Shown: in pieces, positions 1-8,073 of the stretch
Numbering within the stretch: position 1 is the stretch's first letter
Layout: each line of letters starts with the position of its first letter
Assembly (NCBI GenBank): GCA_963709485.1
Contig: CAVPWE010000003.1
Coordinates: forward strand, 332,203 to 396,202
Direction of reading: 5' to 3'
DNA length: 64,000 nt
From: JAXDBM01 sp963709485
Lineage (GTDB): Bacteria > Desulfobacterota > Syntrophia > Syntrophales > Fen-1087
Made by a program: the position numbers and the translations under genes
The notes under the pieces: generated by a model
What the model was told of the DNA's origin: nothing
Databases searched by the model: none
The model's input: the letters and a program-made list of their open reading frames with translations, nothing else

Positions 1-1826
1 GACAGGGGCAGCGGCTGCGCCTGCGGGGTTTCCGGTTCCTGGATGGCGACACCGGCCGATTTCAGCTTTTCGATCACCGACCGGTTCGATGGCTCCTGAA
101 AGAATTTTACGATGCTCGCGGCAACTTCCGGCCCGACATCGCGGATGCCGACCAGCTCGTCCGTGTCTGCCGCCATGATCCGATCGATGGTTTTGAAGGT
201 CTGTGCGAGGATCCGGGAGGTCCGCTCCCCCACGTGTCGAATGCCGAGGGCGAAGAGAAACTTTTCCAGGGGAGGATTTTTCGAACGCGCGATCGCCCGC
301 AGCAGGTTCCCCGCCGATTTTTCAGCCATCCGTTCCAGATCGAACAGATCTTCCGGTGTCAGATTGTAAAGGACCGCAGGGTCCCTGATGTGGTCCGTTT
401 CCACAAGCCTGGCAACCAGCCGGTCTCCGAGTCCTTCGATATCCATGCCGCCCCGGGAGGAAAAATGTTTGATGCACTCCCTGATTTTTGCCGGACAGGC
501 CAGTCCGATGCAGCGGTGGGCGGCTTCACCCGCCAGCCTTACCACCTGCGATCCGCACTCGGGACAGGATTCCGGAAGCGTAAAAATTTTCTCATGACCC
601 GTTCTTTTGGAGGTGATGACTTTGACCACTTCCGGGATCACATCGCCGGCTCTCTGGACCATGACGGTGTCGCCGATGCGGATGTCCTTCTTGTCGATTT
701 CGTCCTGGTTGTGAAGCGTGGCCCGGCTCACAACCGCGCCGGCAATGCGGACGGGCCTCATGACGGCAACGGGCGTCAGGACGCCAGTGCGTCCGACCTG
801 AACGACAATATCCTCGATCACGGTGGTTTCCTGGATCGCCGGGAATTTGCAGGCGATTGCCCAGCGCGGACTCCGAGATACGGAGCCGAGCTCGCTTTGA
901 AGCGACAGGTCATCCACCTTGATGACGATCCCGTCAATTTCGTAGGGAAGCGCGGACCGGCTTCCAGCCATGTGGTGGTAGTAGTCGATGCAGTCTTGAA
1001 CGGTTTCGGCCCGGCGGATATGGGGGTTGATCTGAAAGCCCCATCGGGAGAGCATTTGCAGGGCCTCCCAATGGGACCGGAAAGACAGGCCCCGGACTTC
1101 GCCGACGGCATAGCAGAAGATGCCGAGCGGGCGTTTGGCGGTTTCCTTCGGGTTCAACTGCCGGAGTGATCCCGCCGCGGCATTGCGGGGATTGGCAAAG
1201 GCCGGTTCGCCCGCCGCCAGACGCCGCCGGTTCAGGGTTTTAAAGGACGCGATGTCGATATAGACCTCGCCCCTGACCTCCATCCTGTCCGGCCGCGGCA
1301 TTTTTGCAGATTCTTCCCGATTCTTGCCGGGGGGTGGCGGGATCGCCAGCGGGATGGTCCGGATGGTTTTGAGGTTCTGCGTTACGTCTTCACCGATTGC
1401 GCCGTCTCCGCGCGTCGCACCGACGGTCAATCGGCCCTTTTCATAGACCAGATTGACGGCGACGCCATCCAGTTTGGGTTCCACAACGAACCGGACATCG
1501 TTTTCCCTGCCCAGAAGCCGTTTGATCCGTGCATGAAAGTCGCGGATGTCCGCATCGGAGAACGCGTTGGCCAGGCTCAGCATCGGCGTGGGGTGCCGGG
1601 TGGTGCTGAATTTCTCCAGGGGGGCCGCGCCGACCCGCTGGGTCGGGGAATCCGGTGAGACCAGGTCGGGAAACCGGTCCTCCAGGGCCACCAGCTCCCG
1701 CATCAGGCGGTCGTAGTCCGCGTCTGAAATTTCCGGATCGTCGAGCTGATCGTATCGATTGCTGTGGTAGCGGATCAGGGAGCGGAGTTCGCCGATCCGC
1801 CTTTCGGCAGCTGCGTGTTCGATCAT
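1..1826 (-). CDS. ligA: NAD-dependent DNA ligase LigA (C-terminus beyond window)
   Basis: Seals nicks in duplex DNA using NAD+ during replication and repair. The minus-strand frame runs open from the ATG at 1826 to the window edge, about 608 residues. The N-terminal Ia domain (HSNRYDQLDDPEISDADYDR) is followed by the adenylation domain with catalytic Lys118 in the KLDG motif. Next come the OB fold, a four-Cys zinc finger (CPECG...HRC...C) and the helix-hairpin-helix region ending near FALGIRHVGE. The family is usually about 670 residues, so most of the BRCT domain lies off the window. The ATG overlaps the stop of the upstream 101-residue gene by four bases (ATGA), which suggests translational coupling. 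No frameshift is seen. Identification is firm. Confidence 0.96.
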   Translation of the reverse strand, partial: MIEHAAAERRIGELRSLIRYHSNRYDQLDDPEISDADYDRLMRELVALEDRFPDLVSPDSPTQRVGAAPLEKFSTTRHPTPMLSLANAFSDADIRDFHARIKRLLGRENDVRFVVEPKLDGVAVNLVYEKGRLTVGATRGDGAIGEDVTQNLKTIRTIPLAIPPPPGKNREESAKMPRPDRMEVRGEVYIDIASFKTLNRRRLAAGEPAFANPRNAAAGSLRQLNPKETAKRPLGIFCYAVGEVRGLSFRSHWEALQMLSRWGFQINPHIRRAETVQDCIDYYHHMAGSRSALPYEIDGIVIKVDDLSLQSELGSVSRSPRWAIACKFPAIQETTVIEDIVVQVGRTGVLTPVAVMRPVRIAGAVVSRATLHNQDEIDKKDIRIGDTVMVQRAGDVIPEVVKVITSKRTGHEKIFTLPESCPECGSQVVRLAGEAAHRCIGLACPAKIRECIKHFSSRGGMDIEGLGDRLVARLVETDHIRDPAVLYNLTPEDLFDLERMAEKSAGNLLRAIARSKNPPLEKFLFALGIRHVGERTSRILAQTFKTIDRIMAADTDELVGIRDVGPEVAASIVKFFQEPSNRSVIEKLKSAGVAIQEPETPQAQPLPL

Positions 1827-2128
1827 TTGATCCGTCTCAGATCGGGTTTCCCCAGCTTCGGCGGCATCGGAACGCCGGGTTCGGATTCGCGGGGATGACG
1901 TTTTGCAATCTGCTCGTTGAAAATGTGGTTTTTTGCCCGCACGGCATTGATCATGAAGAAAATGATGACCGCTTTTTCCCATTCCTGCGAAGCTTCGAAA
2001 TGTTCCATCCTTGTCCTGTATTTTTCCCACAGACCGGACAGGGAGGCCTCGTCAAGGCTCAGGATATGTTCCGCGATTTTATGCAGGGTGGCTTCGATCA
2101 TGGCGGTCAGTCCTTCGACGGCTTTCAA
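1823..2128 (-). CDS. Small conserved-looking protein coupled to ligA
   Basis: A 101-residue soluble protein of unknown function, directly upstream of ligA and overlapping its start by four bases. It is largely helical by eye: an N-terminal segment (MKAVEGLTAMIEATLHKIAE) precedes an acidic and basic mixed region and a basic, Pro-rich tail (PMPPKLGKPDLRRIK). No signal peptide, membrane segment or catalytic motif is visible. I do not recognise the family. The overlap with ligA and the absence of a competing frame on the other strand support it being real. Its promoter probably lies in the divergent gap shared with the HIT gene. Confidence 0.7.
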   Translation of the reverse strand: MKAVEGLTAMIEATLHKIAEHILSLDEASLSGLWEKYRTRMEHFEASQEWEKAVIIFFMINAVRAKNHIFNEQIAKRHPRESEPGVPMPPKLGKPDLRRIK

Positions 2129-2289
2129 TAGGATCTTTATAGATAAAGGCCTCTCGAAATGTCAAATGAAAGATTCCCGGGAGTGCAGCGCGCCGCCGAA
2201 TGAAGAAGTCGCGTTTTTTCGGTTTATCGTCGCTGCCAAATATGTTAGTGTCTCTTCAGAAATATTATATGGATCGGAGCGAAAGCGGG

Positions 2290-2778
2290 ATGACGAAATC
2301 GATGTATGCACCCTGGAGAATGGCTTACATCAAAAGTGAAAAGCCGACGGGTTGCGTGTTCTGTAAGGATTCCATCCGGGAAGATGACCTGATTCTCCTC
2401 GAGGGCAGGTCGGCCTTTGTCATGCTGAACCGCTATCCCTATATCAGCGGACACCTCATGGTGATTCCCTTCCGCCATGTCCGGCAGATCGAGGACCTGC
2501 AACCGCTCGAGAGGTCGGAAATCATCGCGCTGATCGATATTTCCGTGAGGTCTTTGAAGGAAATCATGCGGCCCGAGGGCTTCAACATCGGCATGAATCT
2601 GGGAAAAGCAGCCGGGGCCGGCGTCGACGATCATATCCATGTCCACATTATCCCCCGCTGGAGCGGGGATACGAATTTCATGAGCACGGTCGGGGGCGTC
2701 CGCGTGATCCCGGAAGATCTTTTCAAGACAAGGGATTCCCTGCGGCCCTGCTTCCGGAAACATTATCAGGAGGATTGA
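2290..2778 (+). CDS. HIT-family nucleotide hydrolase/phosphorylase
   Basis: A histidine-triad protein of 162 residues, probably hydrolysing or phosphorolysing dinucleoside polyphosphates such as Ap4A. The HIT motif HIHVHIIPRW is near residues 117-126, and an N-terminal CVFC pair resembles the zinc-binding region of the Ap4A phosphorylase-like branch. The start is placed at ATG 2290 (MTKSMYAPWRMAYI) because this is where family similarity begins; the open frame extends upstream to 2200, but that part has no family character. ATG 2302 is an alternative. The lapA-like gene follows after 1 bp, so the two are likely co-transcribed. The precise substrate cannot be read from sequence. Confidence 0.9.
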   Translation: MTKSMYAPWRMAYIKSEKPTGCVFCKDSIREDDLILLEGRSAFVMLNRYPYISGHLMVIPFRHVRQIEDLQPLERSEIIALIDISVRSLKEIMRPEGFNIGMNLGKAAGAGVDDHIHVHIIPRWSGDTNFMSTVGGVRVIPEDLFKTRDSLRPCFRKHYQED

Positions 2779-2779
2779 A

Positions 2780-3112
2780 ATGAAACTTTTCTACACGATC
2801 ATTGTAGTCCTGGTCATGCTTTTCATCATAACCTTTTCACTGGAGAACACGGCGCTCGTGTCCCTGCAGTACCTGGAATATCACATCGTGGTGAAGACCT
2901 ACATGCTTCTTTTCCTGTCTTTTCTCGCCGGTGTTGTCTTTGCGGGATTCATGGGTATCGTGGAACGATTCCGGCTGTCCAGGACCATCACGAAACTGAA
3001 CAAGACCATTCGGGAATTGAGAAGAGATCTGCGGGCCAACGAAACGCCGCAGCTTCTGGATGACCAGGCAGGCGACCGCGGCGGCTCAAGGACCGGATCC
3101 CCGCAGTCCTGA
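2780..3112 (+). CDS. LapA-domain (DUF1049) inner-membrane protein
   Basis: A 110-residue protein with two predicted transmembrane helices (about residues 4-25 and 40-62) and then a charged, heptad-like stretch (RLSRTITKLNKTIRELRRDL) suggesting a cytoplasmic coiled coil. This is the plan of LapA/YciS proteins, which in enterobacteria act with LapB in controlling lipopolysaccharide synthesis; that role here is inference from the family. A good ribosome-binding site (AGGAGG) precedes the ATG. It lies 1 bp after the HIT gene and 15 bp before the Mut7-C gene, so all three probably form one operon. The C-terminus is polar and low in complexity. Confidence 0.85.
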   Translation: MKLFYTIIVVLVMLFIITFSLENTALVSLQYLEYHIVVKTYMLLFLSFLAGVVFAGFMGIVERFRLSRTITKLNKTIRELRRDLRANETPQLLDDQAGDRGGSRTGSPQS

Positions 3113-3127
3113 TTCGACAATCCGGAG

Positions 3128-3667
3128 ATGAAGAGCAATTTCCATTGCACCGAGCCGGATCCTCCCGTGCATGATTCAACGGAAAAGGACCGGCCGGAGC
3201 TGAAATTCATCGCGGATGTCAATCTGGGCAGGCTGGTTACCTGGATGCGCATTCTGGGTTACGATACGCAAAGCGATCGCGGTAAAGCGGACAGGCCGTT
3301 ATTGCGCAGGGCCCAGGCGGAGGGGAGGGTGGTCCTGACGCGGAAGCGGGGCCTGGCCGACAGGCAGTTCGCCGGCAGCATCCTTGTCATTGCATCGGAC
3401 CGCGTTCCGCAGCAGCTGGATGAGGTCATCGGGAAGTTCGGCTTGCGTCCGGCGCCGGAGATGTTTTTCAGCAGATGTCTGCGCTGCAATCTGGTTCTGG
3501 AGGAGGTTGTGAAGGGCGATGTCGAGAGCCGGGTTCCCGAGTATGTCTGTCAGACCACGGACGATTTCCGTCAGTGCCCGCAATGCCGGCGGGTCTACTG
3601 GCCCGGCACCCACGGCGAAAACGCGCGCCGGCTTCTCATGCGGCGCATTCCCGATCGTCTCCTTTGA
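3128..3667 (+). CDS. Mut7-C RNase-domain protein with zinc ribbon
   Basis: A 179-residue protein of the Mut7-C family, a PIN-like nuclease fold. The core begins near residue 24 (LKFIADVNLGRLVTWMRILG), with the acidic residue of ADVNLG expected at the metal site. It ends in a zinc ribbon made of CLRC and CPQC pairs followed by VYWPGTH. Family members are predicted RNases. The first 20 or so residues are not family-like, so the true start could be an internal codon such as GTG near 3167; ATG 3128 is kept because it follows the preceding gene closely. The 3' end overlaps convergent mogA by 32 bp. Confidence 0.85.
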   Translation: MKSNFHCTEPDPPVHDSTEKDRPELKFIADVNLGRLVTWMRILGYDTQSDRGKADRPLLRRAQAEGRVVLTRKRGLADRQFAGSILVIASDRVPQQLDEVIGKFGLRPAPEMFFSRCLRCNLVLEEVVKGDVESRVPEYVCQTTDDFRQCPQCRRVYWPGTHGENARRLLMRRIPDRLL

Positions 3668-4127
3668 TTTTTTCGATTGCGTGGCTGATTGCAGGCAGGA
3701 TGACCGCAAGATTTTCGCGGACGCTCTTCGGACTGCCGGGCAGATTGACAATCAGCGTCTGGCCCCGGATGCCGACGACCGCCCTTGAGACCAGGGCATG
3801 GGGCGTGATTCTGTGGCTCTCCCGGCGCATGGCTTCCGCCATTCCGGGAACCTCCCTGTCGATGACCGCCATCGTGGCGTCCGGTGTCACGTCCCTCGGG
3901 GAAACGCCGGTCCCCCCGGTCGTGACGACCAGGTCCATCCGCCTCTGATCCGCAAATTCGATGAGGGATGCCTGGATCCGGTCGATTTCATCCGGCACAA
4001 TGGCGCTGTCCCCGACCTCAACCCCGATTCCCTCCAGCATTTTCACGATCTCCGGACCGCTTCTGTCTTCGCGCATGCCCTGCGATCCCTTGTCGCTGAC
4101 GGTGATCACGCCGGCCCGGATGGTCAA
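3636..4127 (-). CDS. mogA: Molybdopterin adenylyltransferase-type protein (MogA/MoaB)
   Basis: Adenylates molybdopterin before molybdenum insertion, a step in molybdenum cofactor synthesis. The 163-residue protein carries the family motifs TVSDKGSQGMREDRSG at the N-terminus, TTGGTGVSPRDVTPDAT in the middle and LPGSPKSVREN near the C-terminus. Length matches MogA/MoaB proteins. It sits 2 bp downstream of the EF-G-like gene on the same strand and overlaps the convergent Mut7-C gene by 32 bp. MogA and MoaB cannot be told apart safely from sequence alone, so the symbol is a best guess. Confidence 0.9.
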   Translation of the reverse strand: MTIRAGVITVSDKGSQGMREDRSGPEIVKMLEGIGVEVGDSAIVPDEIDRIQASLIEFADQRRMDLVVTTGGTGVSPRDVTPDATMAVIDREVPGMAEAMRRESHRITPHALVSRAVVGIRGQTLIVNLPGSPKSVRENLAVILPAISHAIEKIKGDDRECAA

Positions 4128-4129
4128 GT

Positions 4130-6214
4130 CTACACCTCTTCCTTCCTGGCCTTGTAATCCGCGGTGATTTTTTCCGCGATAAAGGGCGGGACTTCCTCGT
4201 AGTGCGAATGCGTATAGGTGAACGTGCCCCGGCCGCTGGTCATGGAGCGCAAGTCCGGAGCATATTTCAGGATCTCCGCCAGGGGCGCCATGCCTTTGAT
4301 GATCTGGTTGGTGCCCCTGGTGTCCATGCCGAGGACGCGTCCCCTGCGGCTGTTCAGATCGCCGATGACATCCCCCATGTATTCGTCGGGGATTTCGATG
4401 TCGATGTTGACGATCGGTTCGAGCAGGGTGGGCTGGCAGGCCAGAATGCCCTTCTTGAAACCGAGCGATCCGGCGATTTTGAACGCCATTTCGGACGAAT
4501 CAACGGTATGGTATGAACCGTCCATGAGGGTCACTTTCACATCCACGATTGGATAGCCGGCCAGAACGCCCTCTCCCATCGCCTCGATGATGCCCTTTTC
4601 GACAGCCGGCCGATACTGCTGGGGGATGACGCCGCCGACAATCTTGTCGACGAACTCAAACCCGCCTCCGCGGGGCAGGGGCTCGATATCAAGCCAGCAG
4701 TCGCCGAACTGCCCCCTGCCGCCCGACTGTTTCTTGTAGCGGCCCTGGACATTCGTCTTGGCCTTGATGGTCTCCTTGTAGGGGACCTTGGGAATCTTCA
4801 GGTTGACTTCCACACCGAATTTCCGCTTCATTTTCTCCACGGCGACCTCAATGTGGATCTGGCCCATCCCGGAGAGAATCATTTCCTTGGTCTGTTCCTC
4901 CCTGCGGAAGTTCAGGGTCGGATCCTCTTCCGTCAGGCGGTGGATCGAGGAAACGATTTTATCCTCGTCTCCTCTCGATTTGGGTTCGATGGCGAAGGAC
5001 ATGATGGGGGGAGGAATCTCCAGTTTGTCGAACAGGACGGGCGCCTTCTCGTTGCAGATTGTGTCTCCTGTCGCTGTATCCTTCAGTTTTGCCAGGACGG
5101 CGATGTCCCCGGGAACGAGGATTTCCGCCGGTTTCTGGTTTTTGCCCTCCAGGAAAAAGGCATTGCTGAAACGCTCGGACAGTTTTCGGGAGGCGTTGTA
5201 GATGCTCCCCTCGGAACTGAGGGTCCCCGAATAGACGCGGAAAAGGGTAAGGCGGCCCGCGTAGGGATCGGCAATCGTTTTGAAGACCATGGCAGAAAAA
5301 GGTTCCGATACACCGGGACGCCGCTGTTCCGTGTCTTCTTTTCCCGGCTTCTTTCCGGTTACTGCGCCCCGGTCGGCGGGTGAGGGAAGATACTGGACGA
5401 TCATGTCCATCAGCGTTGAAACCGAGATGTTTTTCGTGGCTGAACCGCAGATCACGGGAAACAGGGAACCGGAGGCGATCCCCTTGCACAGGCCCGCGGT
5501 CAGCTCTTCCGGCGTGAGTTCACCGCTGTCGAGGTACTTGTCCATCAGCGCCTCGTCGCATTCGGCAATGTCCTCGACCATCGTTTCACGGTACTGCTCC
5601 GCGTCGCTTTTCATTTCCGCGGGAATGTCCGCGGATTTATAGTTCCCCCTCGGATCTTCAAACAGGTAGGCCTTCATGGCCAGGAGGTCGACGATGCCCT
5701 TGAAGCCGTCTTCCTTGCCGATGGGAAGGAACAGAGGGGTGGCCTTCCTACCGATCCTCTCCTTGACGCTGTCGACGGATTTCAGGAAGTCGGCCCGCTC
5801 GCGGTCCATGCGGTTGATGAAGAGGATTCTCGGCAGCTTGAATTCATCGGCGTATTCCCAGACCTTCTGCGTCTGGAACTCGACCCCGCCGACCGCATCG
5901 ATGACGATGACGGCGCTGTCAATGATGCGGAGGCAGCTTTTCGTGTCGAATGCGAAATTGGAGTCGCCCGGTGTGTCGATAATGTTGATTTTGTGCTTGT
6001 TCCAGTCGAAATAATTGGTTGCCGCACTGATGGAGATGCGGCGCTTCTGCTCTTCCGGTTCATAATCCATGCCGGAACTTCCGTCATCCACCCGGCCCGG
6101 CCGGTCCGTTTTCCCGGCCGTGAAAAGAAAGGCCTCACAGAGTGACGTTTTTCCCGTTCCGCCATGTCCGATGATGGCCACGTTTCTCAGCGATGTTGAA
6201 TCATATTGTGCCAT
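4130..6214 (-). CDS. Elongation factor G-like GTPase (second type)
   Basis: A 694-residue translational GTPase with EF-G domain order. G1 is GHGGTGKTS (residues 16-24), switch I reads RRISIS, G3 is DTPGDSNF (80-87) and G4 is NRMDRERADF. Domain IV/V markers include GGRGQFGD, the EIPDEYMGDVIGDLNSRRGR segment and a C-terminal SGRGTFTY. In canonical EF-G the G3 motif is DTPGH; here the catalytic His is Asp84. I have seen DTPGDSNF in the EF-G paralogue type of delta-proteobacteria, so this is likely a subfamily trait. The housekeeping fusA would be expected elsewhere beside rpsL/rpsG. Whether it acts in elongation, recycling or another ribosomal step is unknown. Confidence 0.9.
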   Translation of the reverse strand: MAQYDSTSLRNVAIIGHGGTGKTSLCEAFLFTAGKTDRPGRVDDGSSGMDYEPEEQKRRISISAATNYFDWNKHKINIIDTPGDSNFAFDTKSCLRIIDSAVIVIDAVGGVEFQTQKVWEYADEFKLPRILFINRMDRERADFLKSVDSVKERIGRKATPLFLPIGKEDGFKGIVDLLAMKAYLFEDPRGNYKSADIPAEMKSDAEQYRETMVEDIAECDEALMDKYLDSGELTPEELTAGLCKGIASGSLFPVICGSATKNISVSTLMDMIVQYLPSPADRGAVTGKKPGKEDTEQRRPGVSEPFSAMVFKTIADPYAGRLTLFRVYSGTLSSEGSIYNASRKLSERFSNAFFLEGKNQKPAEILVPGDIAVLAKLKDTATGDTICNEKAPVLFDKLEIPPPIMSFAIEPKSRGDEDKIVSSIHRLTEEDPTLNFRREEQTKEMILSGMGQIHIEVAVEKMKRKFGVEVNLKIPKVPYKETIKAKTNVQGRYKKQSGGRGQFGDCWLDIEPLPRGGGFEFVDKIVGGVIPQQYRPAVEKGIIEAMGEGVLAGYPIVDVKVTLMDGSYHTVDSSEMAFKIAGSLGFKKGILACQPTLLEPIVNIDIEIPDEYMGDVIGDLNSRRGRVLGMDTRGTNQIIKGMAPLAEILKYAPDLRSMTSGRGTFTYTHSHYEEVPPFIAEKITADYKARKEEV

Positions 6215-6372
6215 GGGTGCTCCTTTCCGGACGCCAAACCAGCGATAATCTGTGTGGTCGTGCTGTTTAGCTTAACCCCTCTTTTAAAGTCAAGACAATT
6301 TTGGGCAAATGATCGGTACAGGAATGCCGATTGCCCCTGTACGGGACCTGCACCGGCCCGGTCGCCGGGGCC

Positions 6373-6398
6373 GTTACAAATGAGTGTTACAAATGAGT
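6373..6398 (+). repeat. Two tandem 13-bp repeats upstream of the pycA promoter
   Basis: The unit GTTACAAATGAGT occurs twice head to tail (6373-6385 and 6386-6398) without mismatch. It ends exactly where the -35 hexamer starts. Spacing of about one helical turn plus is what a dimeric activator or repressor site would show, but the protein is unknown. Confidence 0.75.
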
Positions 6399-6426
6399 TG
6401 ACAGATTTAATTGATAACAGTATAAG
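6398..6426 (+). promoter_or_regulatory. Sigma70-type promoter for the pyruvate carboxylase genes
   Basis: TTGACA (6398-6403, perfect -35), a 17-base spacer, then TATAAG (6421-6426, five of six -10 bases). It is the best promoter match I noticed in the window, about 109 bp upstream of the chosen pycA start. The 320-bp gap 6215-6534 otherwise holds only the tandem repeat and AT-rich leader. Confidence 0.75.
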
Positions 6427-6534
6427 ACCTCCCTTAATCGACGGAGTTTTTGTGGGTCTGATAAATACCCTGATATTTTAAGCAATTGGATCGCTTTAAA
6501 GACCGGGTTGGCGGACATTTCGGAAAGGGTGGCC

Positions 6535-7989
6535 ATGGCATTGAGGAAAATCAAGAAGGTGCTGATTGCAAACCGGGGTGAAATCGCCCTGAGAGTCATG
6601 AGAACTGTTCAGGAGCTGGGTCTCGACGCCGTGGTGATCTACGAGAAGCCCGACAGAAATGCCTATTACGTGCGGCTGGCCGACGATGCCGTCATGATCG
6701 GCGAAGGACCGCGGAAGGATTATCTGAGCATCGACAAGGTCATCTGGGCGGCCCGAAAGAGCGGCGCCGACGCCATTCATCCGGGCTACGGCTTTCTGGC
6801 GGAAAACGCCGATTTTTCGGAGGCCTGCGACAAGGGGGGCATTGTCTTCATCGGTCCGCCTCCCCAGGTGATTCGCGATCTCGGAAACAAGGTCGTGGCC
6901 CGGAAGATCATGGAGAAGGCCGGCATCCCTTTCATCCCCGGGACGGGAGACCTGGTTCGCGGGAGCGCGGGACTCAATGAGGCCTTCGCCTTTGCGAACA
7001 AGCATGGATACCCGGTCATGCTCAAGGCCTCGTCGGGCGGAGGCGGACGGGGGATCCGGAAAGTCGTCAGCGAGGCCGATCTCATCGTGCAGCTTCCGCA
7101 GGCGCGGGCAGAGTCCCTTTCGGCCTTCAACGACGAAAACATCTACATGGAGAAGTTCATCGAAGCGCCCCGGCATGTGGAGATCCAGATCCTGGCGGAT
7201 CGTCACGGTCAGATCATTCACCTGGGGTCCCGCGACTGCTCCATTCAGCGAAGGCATCAGAAGCTGCTGGAGATCGCGCCGGCGGAGCTGCCGAAAGACG
7301 TACTGGAATCCATGTATGATTGCGCGATCCGGGCGTCCCGGGAGGCGGGTTACGTCAACGCCGGGACGGTGGAGTTCCTGGTCGATTCCAGGACCCACCA
7401 ATTCTGGTTCATGGAGATGAATACGCGACTTCAGGTTGAGCACACCGTCACGGAGGAACTGACCGGCGTCGACATCGTCCGGGAGCAGATCCGCATTGCG
7501 GAAGGTCACCGGCTGGACATTCCCGGGGAACGCATCACCCTGCTGGGAAAGGCCGTGCAAGTCAGGATCAACGCGGAAGACCCCAAAAACAATTTCATGC
7601 CGGAAGGGGGGAAACGCGTCGAGGTGTATCAGTCGTCCGGCGGTCCCGGCGTCCGGCTCGACGGCGCCGTTTACCAGGGATTCAAAATCCCGACGGAATA
7701 CGACTCCCTCCTGGTCAAGATGACCGTCCGGGGATACAACTGGGAGCAGACGCTGCAGCGGCTGCGGAGAGCCTTGAACGGATTCCTCATCGTGGGACCG
7801 AAGACGACCATTCCCTTTTATCTGGCCATCTGCGACGATCCCGATTTTCAGGCCGGCCGGTTCGATACCGGTTATCTTGAATCCCATCCGGATATTTTCA
7901 ACTATCCCGAACCGGAACGGGAAGTCGCCAAACTGGCAAAGCTGATCGCTGAGATTCATGCGAAGAAAATCAATCCCTACGCCGCTTGA
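6535..7989 (+). CDS. pycA: Biotin carboxylase subunit (pyruvate carboxylase subunit A)
   Basis: Carboxylates biotin on its partner using ATP and bicarbonate. The 484-residue protein has the biotin carboxylase N-terminal signature KVLIANRGEIALRVMR, the glycine-rich ATP loop KASSGGGGRGIRKV, the ERDCSIQRR-type motif (here SRDCSIQRRHQK) and EMNTRLQVEHTVTE. The frame also allows a TTG start at 6508, but ATG 6535 follows a GGAAAGG ribosome-binding site and places similarity at residue 5. The next gene carries the carboxyltransferase and biotinyl domains, so the two form a split pyruvate carboxylase-type enzyme. Assignment to pyruvate rather than another acceptor depends on that partner, which is divergent. 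Confidence 0.92.
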   Translation: MALRKIKKVLIANRGEIALRVMRTVQELGLDAVVIYEKPDRNAYYVRLADDAVMIGEGPRKDYLSIDKVIWAARKSGADAIHPGYGFLAENADFSEACDKGGIVFIGPPPQVIRDLGNKVVARKIMEKAGIPFIPGTGDLVRGSAGLNEAFAFANKHGYPVMLKASSGGGGRGIRKVVSEADLIVQLPQARAESLSAFNDENIYMEKFIEAPRHVEIQILADRHGQIIHLGSRDCSIQRRHQKLLEIAPAELPKDVLESMYDCAIRASREAGYVNAGTVEFLVDSRTHQFWFMEMNTRLQVEHTVTEELTGVDIVREQIRIAEGHRLDIPGERITLLGKAVQVRINAEDPKNNFMPEGGKRVEVYQSSGGPGVRLDGAVYQGFKIPTEYDSLLVKMTVRGYNWEQTLQRLRRALNGFLIVGPKTTIPFYLAICDDPDFQAGRFDTGYLESHPDIFNYPEPEREVAKLAKLIAEIHAKKINPYAA

Positions 7990-8003
7990 GTCCGGCCGTT
8001 ATA

Positions 8004-8035
8004 GGCCGCGAATCGCACCGGTGTTTTTCGCGGCC
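8004..8035 (+). other. Hairpin between pycA and pycB
   Basis: GGCCGCGAA (8004-8012) and TTCGCGGCC (8027-8035) form a perfect 9-bp inverted repeat with a 14-base loop in the intercistronic gap. No T-run follows, so it is more likely an mRNA-stability or processing element than a terminator. Confidence 0.5.
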
Positions 8036-8073
8036 GCAGGTAGACAGTAACGACAAAACAGGACAAATCATTT

